Below, in pieces: positions 16,092 through 24,647 of a DNA stretch of 37,980 nucleotides (position 1 is its first letter; every line of letters starts with the position of its first letter). The translations under genes were made by a program, and so were the position numbers. Source of the DNA: Candidatus Kuenenia stuttgartensis (GTDB lineage: Bacteria; Planctomycetota; Planctomycetia; Isosphaerales; Isosphaeraceae); assembly GCA_945865635.1 (NCBI GenBank), contig CAMBEP010000048.1:1-37980 (forward strand). The letters are read 5' to 3'. The notes under the pieces are model-generated. The model had not been told where the DNA came from and made no database searches. It saw only the letters and a program-made list of their open reading frames with translations.

Positions 16092-17360
16092 TCACTTTAC
16101 CGGTTTAAGGCTCATCAGTCCAAACCTGTGGGTGAAGTGATCGGGTTCAAGATCTCCGTCGTAGAGTACGGGCCTGACGCCATGGAATGGACTGGTCCAG
16201 CAGAATGAAAGGTAGGGTGTGAGCAAGAGGAGCCAAAGCAGTTTGCGAAGTTTGCGAGGTGTGCGTTGAGTCCATACCCAGAAGCCTTCAGCAAAGATGC
16301 AAAAAACGAGTGGTGTGATGGAGAGCAGAGTTCGACCATGAGTTGGGTAAAGTTTTAGTAAAGAGGCTGTTATCAGGATTGCGAAACAGATCAGAAATAG
16401 TCGGAATAAATCTTGGTCTCTGCGAATCAGGCATAGGACACCGTTTCCAAGAGCGTACAGGATCAGGAATGCCCATGCCAGCATGATTGGCGTGCTTTTA
16501 AAGTTTGTAAGAAGGTGTAGCGGGTTGATGAGGTTATCCAATAAAAGTGCCGCATTTTGAAGCGGGTGGTTCCATTTCAGGAACGCGAAGTCCCAGAATA
16601 CCCAAAGCCCTGATTCTGGCGAGACTTGCCGTTTTTCCATTGCGTAGGTGATGACGAACGTAAGCCCCCAAATGAATGCGACTAGCCATAGTGGCTTTAG
16701 TTTTATCAGGTTGTGCCTGAATGTGATTCCAAGACAGATGATAAGTCCCACAATATGGAACACTTCAGCGATCGAGAACCAGGGAGAGATTGCAATCGTC
16801 ATGATTTCCCATGACATCCATTTTACCGATGAATTGTTTCGCAAGTTCATAAATATACGAATTACAAGAACGGAACAGAGCAGGTCCATTGCATAAGGCT
16901 TCATTTCCTGGCAATAATAAATCAGGTCAGAATTGAAAGCGAAAAGTGCTGCGCTGATGAATCCGGAATTGGCAGGCAGGTGATCTTTGCAGAACCTTGT
17001 AAACAGAATGAATGCCATCGTTCCGCAGAGCCATGGGATGAATCGTAATGCAACTTCGTTTTGACCGAATAACTGGTGGGTGAATCTTAATGCGATCAGA
17101 AATCCTGGAGGCACCACCTGCTCGTGTTTTAATTGTGTCATCACATCAAACGCCGGCTGATCGAACACGTTGCCGTAGAGGCTTGATTCATCAAGCCAGA
17201 ACGTTCGATTCATCAAATATCCAAGCGTCCTGATCAAAACGCCTGCAACCATCAATATCTGCCAATGATTGTGTTTCGCCCATTGACTGATCGCAACGAA
17301 ATCCCCGTAAGTGATCGAAGGGTTCAGGTTTCGTCGTTTTGATGGGCCTGAATGGGTCAT
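16092..17360 (-). CDS. GT-C type (PMT/ArnT-like) membrane glycosyltransferase
   Basis: A 422-residue integral membrane protein with about nine or ten hydrophobic segments. It has the arrangement of GT-C glycosyltransferases (GT39/PMT_2): after the first membrane segment comes RTFWLDESSLYGN with the catalytic-type acidic pair D-E, then VVPPGFLIALRFTHQLFG and EVALRFIPWLCG. These enzymes move sugars from polyprenyl-phosphate carriers to proteins or lipids on the outer face of the membrane. Substrate is unknown. It diverges from the MBL gene across 214 bp. Confidence 0.8.
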   Translation of the reverse strand: MTHSGPSKRRNLNPSITYGDFVAISQWAKHNHWQILMVAGVLIRTLGYLMNRTFWLDESSLYGNVFDQPAFDVMTQLKHEQVVPPGFLIALRFTHQLFGQNEVALRFIPWLCGTMAFILFTRFCKDHLPANSGFISAALFAFNSDLIYYCQEMKPYAMDLLCSVLVIRIFMNLRNNSSVKWMSWEIMTIAISPWFSIAEVFHIVGLIICLGITFRHNLIKLKPLWLVAFIWGLTFVITYAMEKRQVSPESGLWVFWDFAFLKWNHPLQNAALLLDNLINPLHLLTNFKSTPIMLAWAFLILYALGNGVLCLIRRDQDLFRLFLICFAILITASLLKLYPTHGRTLLSITPLVFCIFAEGFWVWTQRTPRKLRKLLWLLLLTPYLSFCWTSPFHGVRPVLYDGDLEPDHFTHRFGLMSLKPVK

Positions 17361-17574
17361 GATGATGCCTTCTCAAAGCCCTTATTATTGATTCACAGGA
17401 TCCGTCAAGTGCAGATCACTCGCGATTTCGACACACTTTTTCCAGATTCGCGGCAATCTGTTTGTCGAATCAGCCACTGAATGTTAACATAAAGGTCCTG
17501 CAAAAAGGTCAGGAAATTTGCGCTTCCCACCGCATTTCCTCTGACTTAAACCTCTCCAACTGGACCTGAGAAAA

Positions 17575-18243
17575 ATGCTGAAAGTCACCTGGTACGGCCA
17601 TGCTGCGTTCAAACTGGAATCGCCCGAACTTTCTCTGATTCTTGACCCCTATCAATATCCGGCGGCCGGCGGATATCTGCCAATCAACGACTCCGCCGAT
17701 GCGGTTTTGATCAGCCATATCAACGACCGATATCACAGCCATACAAGTCAGATCACACCCGGTTTTGAACTGCTTAAAGCCCACGAATTCCCTCCTGAGG
17801 GCGTGACCTTTCGAGGTGTTCATTTTCAGTCCATCCCCGTTTATGAAACGCCTGAAAAAATGGCGGGCGATGAAGTTACGGTGATTTATTTCACCTTGGA
17901 TGGCTTGAAAGTTGTCTTTTTAAGCGATTTGGGCCATGCCCTGACACCTGAAGAACGTGCTCCAATCCAGAATCCCGACCTGCTACTGGCATCGACTGGT
18001 GGGAAGCCGACAATTGCACTCGACGAACTGGAAATTCTGATCGATCAACTCAATCCGCGATGGGTCATTCCCATGCATTATAAAACGGATAAAATCAATT
18101 TGAATATCCTGCCAAATGAAGTCTTTCTCAAACAGACCAAGTCGAAATATTCATCACAAAACATCAATAGTCCAACAATCGACCTGGATGCAAGCCAGCG
18201 GCCAGCCCAAACTGAAGTGATTGTTCTGCAATACTCGCGATAA
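17575..18243 (+). CDS. MBL-fold protein (UlaG-like) with altered metal-binding motif
   Basis: A 222-residue protein of the metallo-beta-lactamase fold. WYGHAAFKLE at the start and LILDPY are typical of UlaG-like hydrolases. The usual H-x-H-x-D-H motif is replaced by SHINDRYHSH, with Asn at the second His position and the Asp-His pair changed. The later acidic strand reads FLSDLGHAL and the last His is in IPMHYKTD. At least part of the di-metal site is therefore missing or rearranged, and hydrolase activity is doubtful. No partner genes are evident. A terminator hairpin follows. Confidence 0.8.
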   Translation: MLKVTWYGHAAFKLESPELSLILDPYQYPAAGGYLPINDSADAVLISHINDRYHSHTSQITPGFELLKAHEFPPEGVTFRGVHFQSIPVYETPEKMAGDEVTVIYFTLDGLKVVFLSDLGHALTPEERAPIQNPDLLLASTGGKPTIALDELEILIDQLNPRWVIPMHYKTDKINLNILPNEVFLKQTKSKYSSQNINSPTIDLDASQRPAQTEVIVLQYSR

Positions 18244-18263
18244 TTCAATCGAATATAAAAATT

Positions 18264-18301
18264 AATCGCGGCGATTGAATTTTGTTGCAATCGCCACGAT
18301 T
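18264..18301 (-). terminator. Terminator hairpin between convergent genes
   Basis: Arms 18264-18277 and 18288-18301 pair at 13 of 14 positions, the remaining one being a G-T wobble on one strand. On the minus strand the stem is followed by AATTTTTAT, which fits a terminator for the desaturase gene. The plus side lacks a T-run but could still use the stem. Confidence 0.75.
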
Positions 18302-18326
18302 GTATTCTCAAGCGGTCAAAGAGTTC

Positions 18327-19496
18327 TCACATGCCGTTCGTGATTTCGCAAGCGCCTCGCAAAGTCATTTTGACGTTCGATGACGTGAACTCGGACTCTT
18401 CGAACGAGGCCATGACCACGTCAAGAATCGAGCCGAAGCTCCCGACAACCTCGATCGGGCCCCTGCCGGATCGCTCGGATAACTCGTGATAGGAATAGAT
18501 GGCGTTTGACCAATCGTGGCACAATGGCCAAATGTGGTGAGTGCCATGAACAGGGAGATCCCCGAGCAGAACGGTCATCCGGACAGGGCCATGATAAAAC
18601 GCCAGACGAAACCACCAACGCGCCCATGCTAAAAGCCAAGTTAGCCCTTTGACTACGATCGCGGGGAGCGGATCGCCGAGATGCCGATTTAGTAGAAGCG
18701 AGCCGTTATGGAATTTCCTACTTTCACCGGGTTTTCGTTGACGGGTCCAGAAGTGTTCAGTGACGAACTGGCACATGGCGGATACCTGGTACAGAATGAC
18801 GAGGGGACATAACCAGCCGACCATCATACCGACCCGATTTTCGCTTGCGTAAATGGAGGCCGCGATGATTGCGAACCAGATCGCGGCCATGATGCGACGG
18901 TAGGGCGGACTCGTGAGAAGGTTCGCTCGAAGGCGACCGATGACGAAGATCGCATGAATCCGTGGAGAAAAGAGGCTGCGGACGAAACGCCGTTTGTTGG
19001 TTGCCTTGGCGATGCCGGGTCGGATGTTCATGACTTCCATCGTAAATATGCGGTCAGGATCGACGGAGGTCGCTAGTTTTGGATGGTGAATTCCGACGTG
19101 GTCGGCTTTGTATCCGTCGAAATCCTGAGCGCCCGCGAGAGTCGACGCTAACTCGACAACGATACGGTCGGCGAGTCCGTTGCCCGAGAGCTGGTTGTGA
19201 ACACCCTGATGCCCGATCTGCACCTGCAGCGTGCGGGCACCGCTGACCACCATCATCCAGGCGACAGGCATGGCCAGCCACGTCATTCCGCCCCGCGAGA
19301 CGATGACCTGAGCTAAACCCATGCCAGCAAGCAGAAATGCCATCGCGACCATCATTGGCAGATACCATGGTTTCTTGCCGAGCGAAGGCTGCTGCCCCTC
19401 GTACGGGAAACCGATCACCCACGTGAGAAAGGGTTGCATCCATCCCGGCAAACGATTCTTCCATCCAGCGCGGACCGTCTCGATATTACGGTTCAT
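18327..19496 (-). CDS. Membrane fatty-acid desaturase/hydroxylase-like protein
   Basis: A 389-residue membrane di-iron protein. Three histidine boxes are present: HQGVH near residue 95, HVGIHH near 132 and HGTHH near 315, with hydrophobic segments between them (for example MMVAMAFLLAGMGLAQVIV). Such enzymes desaturate or hydroxylate acyl chains in the membrane. A GGAG lies about ten bases before the start. GC content here is visibly higher than in the downstream block. It diverges from a panD, ald and oxidase group, so it may have belonged to a small biosynthetic cluster; the substrate is unknown. Confidence 0.85.
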   Translation of the reverse strand: MNRNIETVRAGWKNRLPGWMQPFLTWVIGFPYEGQQPSLGKKPWYLPMMVAMAFLLAGMGLAQVIVSRGGMTWLAMPVAWMMVVSGARTLQVQIGHQGVHNQLSGNGLADRIVVELASTLAGAQDFDGYKADHVGIHHPKLATSVDPDRIFTMEVMNIRPGIAKATNKRRFVRSLFSPRIHAIFVIGRLRANLLTSPPYRRIMAAIWFAIIAASIYASENRVGMMVGWLCPLVILYQVSAMCQFVTEHFWTRQRKPGESRKFHNGSLLLNRHLGDPLPAIVVKGLTWLLAWARWWFRLAFYHGPVRMTVLLGDLPVHGTHHIWPLCHDWSNAIYSYHELSERSGRGPIEVVGSFGSILDVVMASFEESEFTSSNVKMTLRGACEITNGM

Positions 19497-20090
19497 AGCT
19501 GAATATCTCCGTAAGGAACAGGGCGTAGCGTCAAAGCCTTGGTTTCTTGGCGACTGAACCTGGGCGTGGGGAGAGGGGCAGCGTGGCGGAACAAACGCTG
19601 GGTCCCTTGGGTCCTGTCCTCTTAAACGCTGCCACCCGTCCGCCGCTTCAAAAAAAAATGAATTTCATTCCGGTAGACTGGTTGATCTCGATGTCGTTCG
19701 ATGATTTCCATAAGAAGCTACGACGCGTATGTCATTCGAGATGCCTTGATGGAACGCACCTTCGATGAGACCCGGCACCGACATTTGCCGGCGAGATCTT
19801 TCGACGAGCGCCGGGCCGTTTGATCGTTGGTCCAGCGATCACGAAACGACGATATCGAGATGCACTTCTGAAGTCCGACCTCCCCATGAACTGACGATTG
19901 CTTCAGCCACTTTCTCAAGCAGTGACCACGCGCCGAGACTCTGTGAGTGACGTAAGTCTTTCTAAAGAAATAACATGCGGACAAGATTCGATTCTGGCGA
20001 AAGTATTTTGAATAATGACAAAAGTTCGTCGTTCTTAATAGTGTGGGACAGATACAAGCCGCAAAGATTCACTCTGGAGGATGTCACTTT
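19497..20090. other. 594-bp region without a recognisable gene
   Basis: It separates the desaturase start from panD. Short frames exist on both strands but none has a convincing start or a recognisable motif. It presumably carries divergent promoters and could include gene remnants, as the neighbouring genes are decaying. Confidence 0.5.
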
Positions 20091-20504
20091 ATGACCACCA
20101 AGCACCGGACACGGCGGATGTTCAAATCCAAGATTCACCGTGCCACCGTAACGCAAGCGGATCTGGACTATGAGGGCAGTCTGACGATCGATGAAAGCCT
20201 GATGGAACTCGCGGACATTCTGCCTGGCGAGGAAGTCCACGTGTGGAACGTGACGCGTGGCTCTCGAACGGCCACGTATGCGATCACGGGTCAACGAGAC
20301 AGCGGAGTGATTTGTGCCAACGGGGCTATCGCTCATCATGTTCGGCCGGGGGACCTCGTCATCATCGCCACATTCACCGACATGACGACGGAAGACGCCA
20401 TGGAGGCTGTGCCTGCGGTCGTCTTCGTCGATTCGGAGAATCGTCCGTCTGGCGTTTTCGCGATCGAAGTGGCCGGCCCGGCTCGCCGTTCCGCAGGTAA
20501 CTGA
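20091..20504 (+). CDS. panD: Aspartate 1-decarboxylase
   Basis: A 137-residue PanD, which makes beta-alanine from aspartate. The family signature is clear: [20 protein letters not shown], then S, with the self-cleavage Gly-Ser that yields the pyruvoyl group, then [32 protein letters not shown] and [15 protein letters not shown]. The start ATG 20091 has GGAGG ten bases upstream. All expected segments are present, so the gene looks intact although its neighbours are broken. Beta-alanine could serve pantothenate or a product of this cluster. Confidence 0.95.
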   Translation: MTTKHRTRRMFKSKIHRATVTQADLDYEGSLTIDESLMELADILPGEEVHVWNVTRGSRTATYAITGQRDSGVICANGAIAHHVRPGDLVIIATFTDMTTEDAMEAVPAVVFVDSENRPSGVFAIEVAGPARRSAGN

Positions 20505-20563
20505 TTACATCACAGAGGGAGCCCCGCAACTGGCTCCCTTCCTCATTTCTCCTAGAGGTCATC

Positions 20564-21283
20564 ATGCCGCCAAACTCCCATCTTCTCCGTTCTGCCTCAG
20601 CCACCGCACGCAACGGAAAGCTGAATCGCAAGGCTTATAACGTCGGAATTCGACGCCAAGTCAAACTGCACGAATACCTCGTAGGAATGACTCCTTCCGG
20701 TGTCGCCGAGCTCACGGATCGAGGGATCCGAGTTTTGGTCGAGGCCGGTTCCGGTGTCGGATCGAGGTTCGGCGACGACGATTATCGCATGGTCGGTGCG
20801 ACAATCATGGACGAAAATTCCGCTCTTTATGCTGAAGCCGACATCGTCGTGAAGGTCAAGGAACCGCAGACCGGTGAATACGCCAAAATGCGGCCCGGCC
20901 AGATTGTCTTCACGTATTTTCACTTCGCGGCGGACGAAGTACTGACTCGAAACGCGATCGAATCCGGCATCACGGCCTTGGCGTACGAGACGGTCACGGA
21001 CAAGGGGATTTTGCCCTTGCTCACGCCGATGAGTGAAGTCGCTGGCCGTATGAGTATCCAGGCCGGCGCCAAATTATTGGAACGCCCAAATGTCGGCTGT
21101 GGAGTACTCCTATCTGGCGTTCCGGGCCTGGCTCCGGCAGATGTCGTGGTACTGGGCGGCGGTGTCGTCGGCACCAACGCGGCCCGGGTCGCGGCCGGGC
21201 AAGGTGATCCTGCCGGAAGCCAGAAACGGCGAATCGGGGTCCAAATCATGACGTGGAAAGATAGGGGTAATCGAAATGCGTGA
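20564..21283 (+). pseudogene. Alanine dehydrogenase, C-terminal part lost
   Basis: A 239-residue remnant of an alanine dehydrogenase-type enzyme (about 370 residues normally). The N-terminal domain is recognisable: KLHEYLVGMTPSGVAELTDR, VEAGSGVGSRFGDDDY, IVVKVKEPQTGEY, FTYFHFAADEVLT and TPMSEVAGRMSIQAGAKLLE. The nucleotide-binding GGGVVGTNAARVAAG starts the second domain, but then similarity stops. Another frame there reads GKVILPEARNGESGSKS and stop at 21249, like the true end of a gene, so a deletion joining two frames near 21197 is likely. AGAGG precedes ATG 20564. It overlaps the next gene start by eight bases. Confidence 0.8.
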
Positions 21284-21482
21284 CGTTCTTGTGCTGGGTG
21301 CGGGAGTCATTGGACTTGGGGCTGCCCGCGAATTTCAACGGAGCGGTAAATATCGCGTCAAGATTTGGGCTCCCGAAACTCTGGAGGATACGACGTCTTG
21401 GAAGGCCGCGGCCTTCTGGGATACCGTATTGGCGGCGCCTCAGAAGTTGACTGGTAACCGTTCAGTCCCGCTATTGGCCTAA
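21276..21482 (+). pseudogene. D-amino-acid-oxidase-like flavoprotein, truncated by an insertion sequence
   Basis: Only the N-terminal 59 native residues remain. VLVLGAGVIGLGAAREFQRSG is the FAD-binding fold, and TTSWKAAAFWDTVLAAP matches the conserved TTSxxAAAFW segment of D-amino-acid oxidases. At 21453 the IS66-type element begins; the last nine residues and the stop are supplied by it. No continuation of the gene is found on the far side of the element, so the rest is deleted. AGGGG precedes the start. Confidence 0.8.
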
Positions 21483-23010
21483 TAATTGCGGTGCCGTTAA
21501 TCCAGATCGAAATGCCGAGATTGCCGAGTACAGATATCCAAGCACCTGTCGCTTCTGAAGCCTCAGCGTTTGCACCAACGTCAACATCCGCTCCACAAAA
21601 CGACACCCTTCGTCGCTCTGGCAACCAAATGCATTTTTCCGCCACAGCACACCGGTGCGAAGCAGCCGCTCGGCATGATTGTTTGTCGGTTCCACACCCT
21701 CAACCGATGCAAACAGCCATAACGCCGGGTAGATTTCCACTAAATTCGCGCAGAATGTCGCCGCCTTCGTATCTTTGCACGAGCTTCCGTCTTTCAGGAC
21801 AACCTCTAACTCAAGGGCCGTCCGAGCCATCCGCTTTTTCAGTTCAACCTGGTCAATTTCGTACTTTCGAAATGCCCACCAATCTGTAAACAACCGATCG
21901 ATCACTTCCAGTCCTGCTCGTCCAATCGCTTCGGCAGGCCCTCCTCGATCTACAAGTTTCTGAAAATCACGCTTCAAATGCGCCCAGCAAACCTGTCGTA
22001 AATTCAGAGGCAACTTGCTGTAGACAGACCACCGGTCACTACAAATCACACCCGTGATGTTTTCACCCAGAAGTGCCTGAAGTGCTTCAAAACTTCGATT
22101 AAGATGGATCTTGAATAATGCAGCGGTTGTGGTTGCTGACATCCAAAGCCAGCGTTTTTTGCCCTGCTGCTTCCAGCCGGTTTCATCGGTATTCTTGACC
22201 GGAGCATTACGGACTGTTGACTGTACTTCCTGATAAGCGCTGTCAAGTGCAGCTGTCGTTTCAGCTTCCAGAGCAACAATTGTCCCCAATGAGGTCGGCA
22301 CTTCAAAAACCGTCTCAACGATCTCTTCTACGCCACGTCGGCTGATGTGATGGACACCACTGAAATAGGACATAACGGCAGCCAGTCGTGGCCCGATACA
22401 ATGGGCACGAATCTCGGGTGGGATCTCGGCCCGATTGAGTTGCCCACAGCACCGACAAGTACGGGCATGCCCTTGATACTCGGGTACGACAGCGACCAGC
22501 GGCGGCAGTTCGGTAACCTGATGGCGGGTCGGCTCAGGATCGCTGGAGGAGGGTTCCACAGGGAGTTTGGCCTGGCAATGCGAGCAATTCTCTGGAATAT
22601 ATGGCACAACATGGTCGATTCGCTCGATCGGGAGTGGACGACGATGATGTCCTGGGTGTCCCGGCTGACCACGTTGTTTACGCACGCCTTGAGGTTTGGC
22701 TGGACGCTTTGGAGCATTGAGTGGATTGGCTGAAGGCGGGATCGAAGAGTTGGATGAATTCTGGTTGAGTCGTTGCCGAAGCTCAAAAACAATGGCTTCC
22801 AGATCGGCGATGCGAATGAGCAACTTGGCGCAATCGGGGCAATTCGACGTTGGGGCTGGCAAGGAATCGTTCATAACAAGAGGTTACGAGATTATCAATA
22901 ACAGTATAGTCCAATTGAGACGACGTTAAAATCGTGAATTTGCGAGTCTCTCTGAGAAGGTGTGCTAAAACCTCGGCATTTTTTAGAAGGATGGGGACTG
23001 AACGGTTACC
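21453..23010. mobile_element. Complete IS66-family insertion sequence, 1558 bp
   Basis: Perfect 17-bp terminal inverted repeats (GGTAACCGTTCAGTCCC at 21453-21469 and its complement at 22994-23010) enclose a single transposase gene. One-gene IS66-type elements are known (ISBst12 group). The flanking eight bases (AGTTGACT left, CCATTTAA right) are not a duplication, although IS66 elements normally make one, which suggests a deletion beside the element. Confidence 0.93.
21471..22874 (-). CDS. IS66-family transposase (TnpC type)
   Basis: A 467-residue DDE transposase. It starts with a leucine-zipper-like helix (residues about 15-45: LIRIADLEAIVFELRQRL), then a zinc-finger-like part with CSHCQAKL and CRCCGQL. 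The catalytic domain follows, with NTDETGWKQQGKKRWLW (first D), CSDRWSVY (second D) and EPTNNHAERLLR (catalytic E region). The C-terminal short domain ends LTAPQLLGQ. The stop lies two bases inside the left inverted repeat. All segments are present, so the element may still be active. Confidence 0.95.
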   Translation of the reverse strand: MNDSLPAPTSNCPDCAKLLIRIADLEAIVFELRQRLNQNSSNSSIPPSANPLNAPKRPAKPQGVRKQRGQPGHPGHHRRPLPIERIDHVVPYIPENCSHCQAKLPVEPSSSDPEPTRHQVTELPPLVAVVPEYQGHARTCRCCGQLNRAEIPPEIRAHCIGPRLAAVMSYFSGVHHISRRGVEEIVETVFEVPTSLGTIVALEAETTAALDSAYQEVQSTVRNAPVKNTDETGWKQQGKKRWLWMSATTTAALFKIHLNRSFEALQALLGENITGVICSDRWSVYSKLPLNLRQVCWAHLKRDFQKLVDRGGPAEAIGRAGLEVIDRLFTDWWAFRKYEIDQVELKKRMARTALELEVVLKDGSSCKDTKAATFCANLVEIYPALWLFASVEGVEPTNNHAERLLRTGVLWRKNAFGCQSDEGCRFVERMLTLVQTLRLQKRQVLGYLYSAISAFRSGLTAPQLLGQ

Positions 23011-23148
23011 CCATTTAATCATGTGCAAGTCCTCAAACGGCATAAATGACGGCATTCCAGATTTAATAAGGAATGCCCCAATTGTTGTGACCCATTGTTG
23101 AATTGAACTGGGACAAGGTTTTGTCCTGCGATAGCTGAGGCGCGGGCA

Positions 23149-23562
23149 TCAGTGCTTTTTGAATTCGACATAGGCCGCGAAGCGGTTGAGGATAATTTAC
23201 CAACCTTGCTTTTGTAGCTCGGCGGCGTGTACGTCTTCGGCCTGAAATGTTTCCACCACCTGAACGCCGGTTTCGGTCGGCTCGAAGCGGATGGTGACCG
23301 AGCGGTCGTCGCCCAGGACGTATTCAATCAGCTTCTGGTGAACCACTTGCGTGCAAGTACCTTCGAAGTCGAACCCAAAGCTGCCATCGCGGGCCTCCAT
23401 GCGGCAGCTGAACCGCCCGCCGGGCCGCAGGTCGTTGCTGCTGCGTGGGTTGTGCCAATCATCGCTGGCCGCGTTCCACTGGTTGATATCGTCCGGCATT
23501 GTCCAGGCGTCCCAGACAGTGTCGATATCAGCGTTGACCGTGGTTTGGATGGTGATTTGCAT
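23149..23562 (-). pseudogene. AHSA1/SRPBCC-domain protein with an in-frame premature stop
   Basis: A START-like lipid or ligand-binding fold of the AHSA1 family: ITIQTTVNADIDTVWDAWTM, then DDINQWNAASDDWH, GGRFSCRMEARDGS and VQVVETFQAE. The frame from 23562 ends after 121 residues at TAA 23197-23199. The same frame then continues IILNRFAAYVEFKKH to a TGA at 23149, which matches the usual C-terminal helix of the family (normally QGWQAIL...). A single CAA-to-TAA change explains this. The truncated protein lacks its last helix and may be inactive, or the change may be recent. Confidence 0.85.
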
Positions 23563-23813
23563 GGAGATTCCCGAACGGCCGCCGCCGGATATACTCAGCT
23601 CATATTGGTGAATTTTTGGCCGGAATTAGGCATATCGTCAATAGCCTAGCCCGGATTATGCACACCCCTCCGATTTGATCCTCACTGGCAGTATTCAGTT
23701 CAGTCAATCAATCAGCCAACTTCAAGTCGACGTATCCTCGGCGCAGAATTTCCCCTACCCCAATAGGGATAAAAACTCCAAAAGAATAAAGCCATGATTT
23801 TGGATAATTGATG

Positions 23814-23842
23814 TTGACAATCAGAGTTGGTCACCATATAGT
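23814..23842 (+). promoter_or_regulatory. Strong sigma-70 type promoter
   Basis: A perfect -35 TTGACA (23814-23819), a 17-bp spacer and a -10 TATAGT (23837-23842) predict a start near 23849, 37 bases before the small secreted-protein gene. This is the best promoter match I noticed in the window. I could not identify a convincing Zur or Fur operator overlapping it. Confidence 0.7.
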
Positions 23843-23885
23843 AGTTTTAAAGAGACGCGTTCACGAGTCACCTATTCGAGTAAAG

Positions 23886-24218
23886 ATGCCCAACCGAGCA
23901 GTATCCGCACTTCTGGTTTTCTTGACCTTGCTGACAAGCATGGGCGAGTCGTTGCACGGCCTGCCGATATTTGATCATCATGGACGTGAACAGTGCCAGT
24001 CGGATGGTTTGCATTTCGATAACACTCTTGAAAGCAATGATGTCGAGTGTCCGATTTGTGAAATTCTGACACAATTTCAGGCAACGTACGATTCTCAGTC
24101 TTCTCTTGTATGCTATGAGAGCGGGGAGTATTTCAAAAGTTTGCTGATCATCAATTTTGATGCATCAGATTGTTTTAGATCACGTTCAAGAGCACCTCCT
24201 ATGGAATTTATTGTTTAA
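23886..24218 (+). CDS. Small secreted His/Cys-containing protein
   Basis: A 110-residue protein with an N-terminal hydrophobic segment (AVSALLVFLTLLTSMGESL) that looks like a signal peptide or anchor. The mature part carries a potential metal site: HGLPIFDHHGREQCQSDGLH and then VECPICEIL. This recalls small DUF2946-type proteins near metal-transport genes, but I cannot confirm the family. ATG 23886 is chosen because the longer frame would begin inside the promoter. It is the first gene of the block that leads to two COG0523 GTPases, so a role in binding or sensing metal outside the cytoplasm is a reasonable inference. Confidence 0.65.
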   Translation: MPNRAVSALLVFLTLLTSMGESLHGLPIFDHHGREQCQSDGLHFDNTLESNDVECPICEILTQFQATYDSQSSLVCYESGEYFKSLLIINFDASDCFRSRSRAPPMEFIV

Positions 24219-24647
24219 TGCGTCTTTGAAGAGGTTTTTAACCTCTCTGGATTGTTTTGATTTGGTATGAGGTTCTGACGCGGGGATGGGTTGCTCTGAT
24301 TCTCAGAGCATATCAGATCCTGAATATATTGGCGTTTGAATCCGTGATCAAATTACGGCTAATCCCATTCCAGCGATCTGATTTTGCTGGGATTTTAGTC
24401 CTGATTGTGTCAATGAGACATTGAACTCAGTCATGCCTGGAATTTGGGTACAGATACAAACTGAACGGATACCGGATCGTATCGAGATTCACCAGATCTC
24501 GGATTACGTGCGATCCAAGTAAAAGAATTCCGTGTAAAGCTCTTGAAAAATGGTTGGATTCCATTTGTGTTCGAGTATGATCTGCCCGGCTGTTTTAGCC
24601 ATGGCTGGTCGGCATGGATCAAACACAAGTCACAAACAGAGAGTCAT
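24219..24647. other. 429-bp leader region with hairpins, no gene
   Basis: No convincing gene is seen. Two perfect hairpins are present: 24230-24246 (AGAGGTT/AACCTCT, 12 bases after the preceding stop, possibly a weak terminator) and 24292-24310 (TGCTCTGA/TCAGAGCA). A third possible stem, CCAGC/GCTGG at about 24371-24392, is followed by GATTTTAG. The long leader before the first COG0523 gene could hold a metal-responsive element, but I found no match to known riboswitch boxes. Confidence 0.45.

Noticed and set aside
21445..23018. Target-site duplication of the IS66-type element
   Set aside because: The eight flanking bases on the two sides (AGTTGACT and CCATTTAA) are unrelated.
23780..23860. 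Zur or Fur operator at the promoter
   Set aside because: Only a very imperfect ATTG/CAAT symmetry is visible; it does not match known boxes well enough to report.
24219..24647. Cobalamin riboswitch before the COG0523 genes
   Set aside because: I looked for the B12-box and its flanking helices and found none; only simple hairpins are present.
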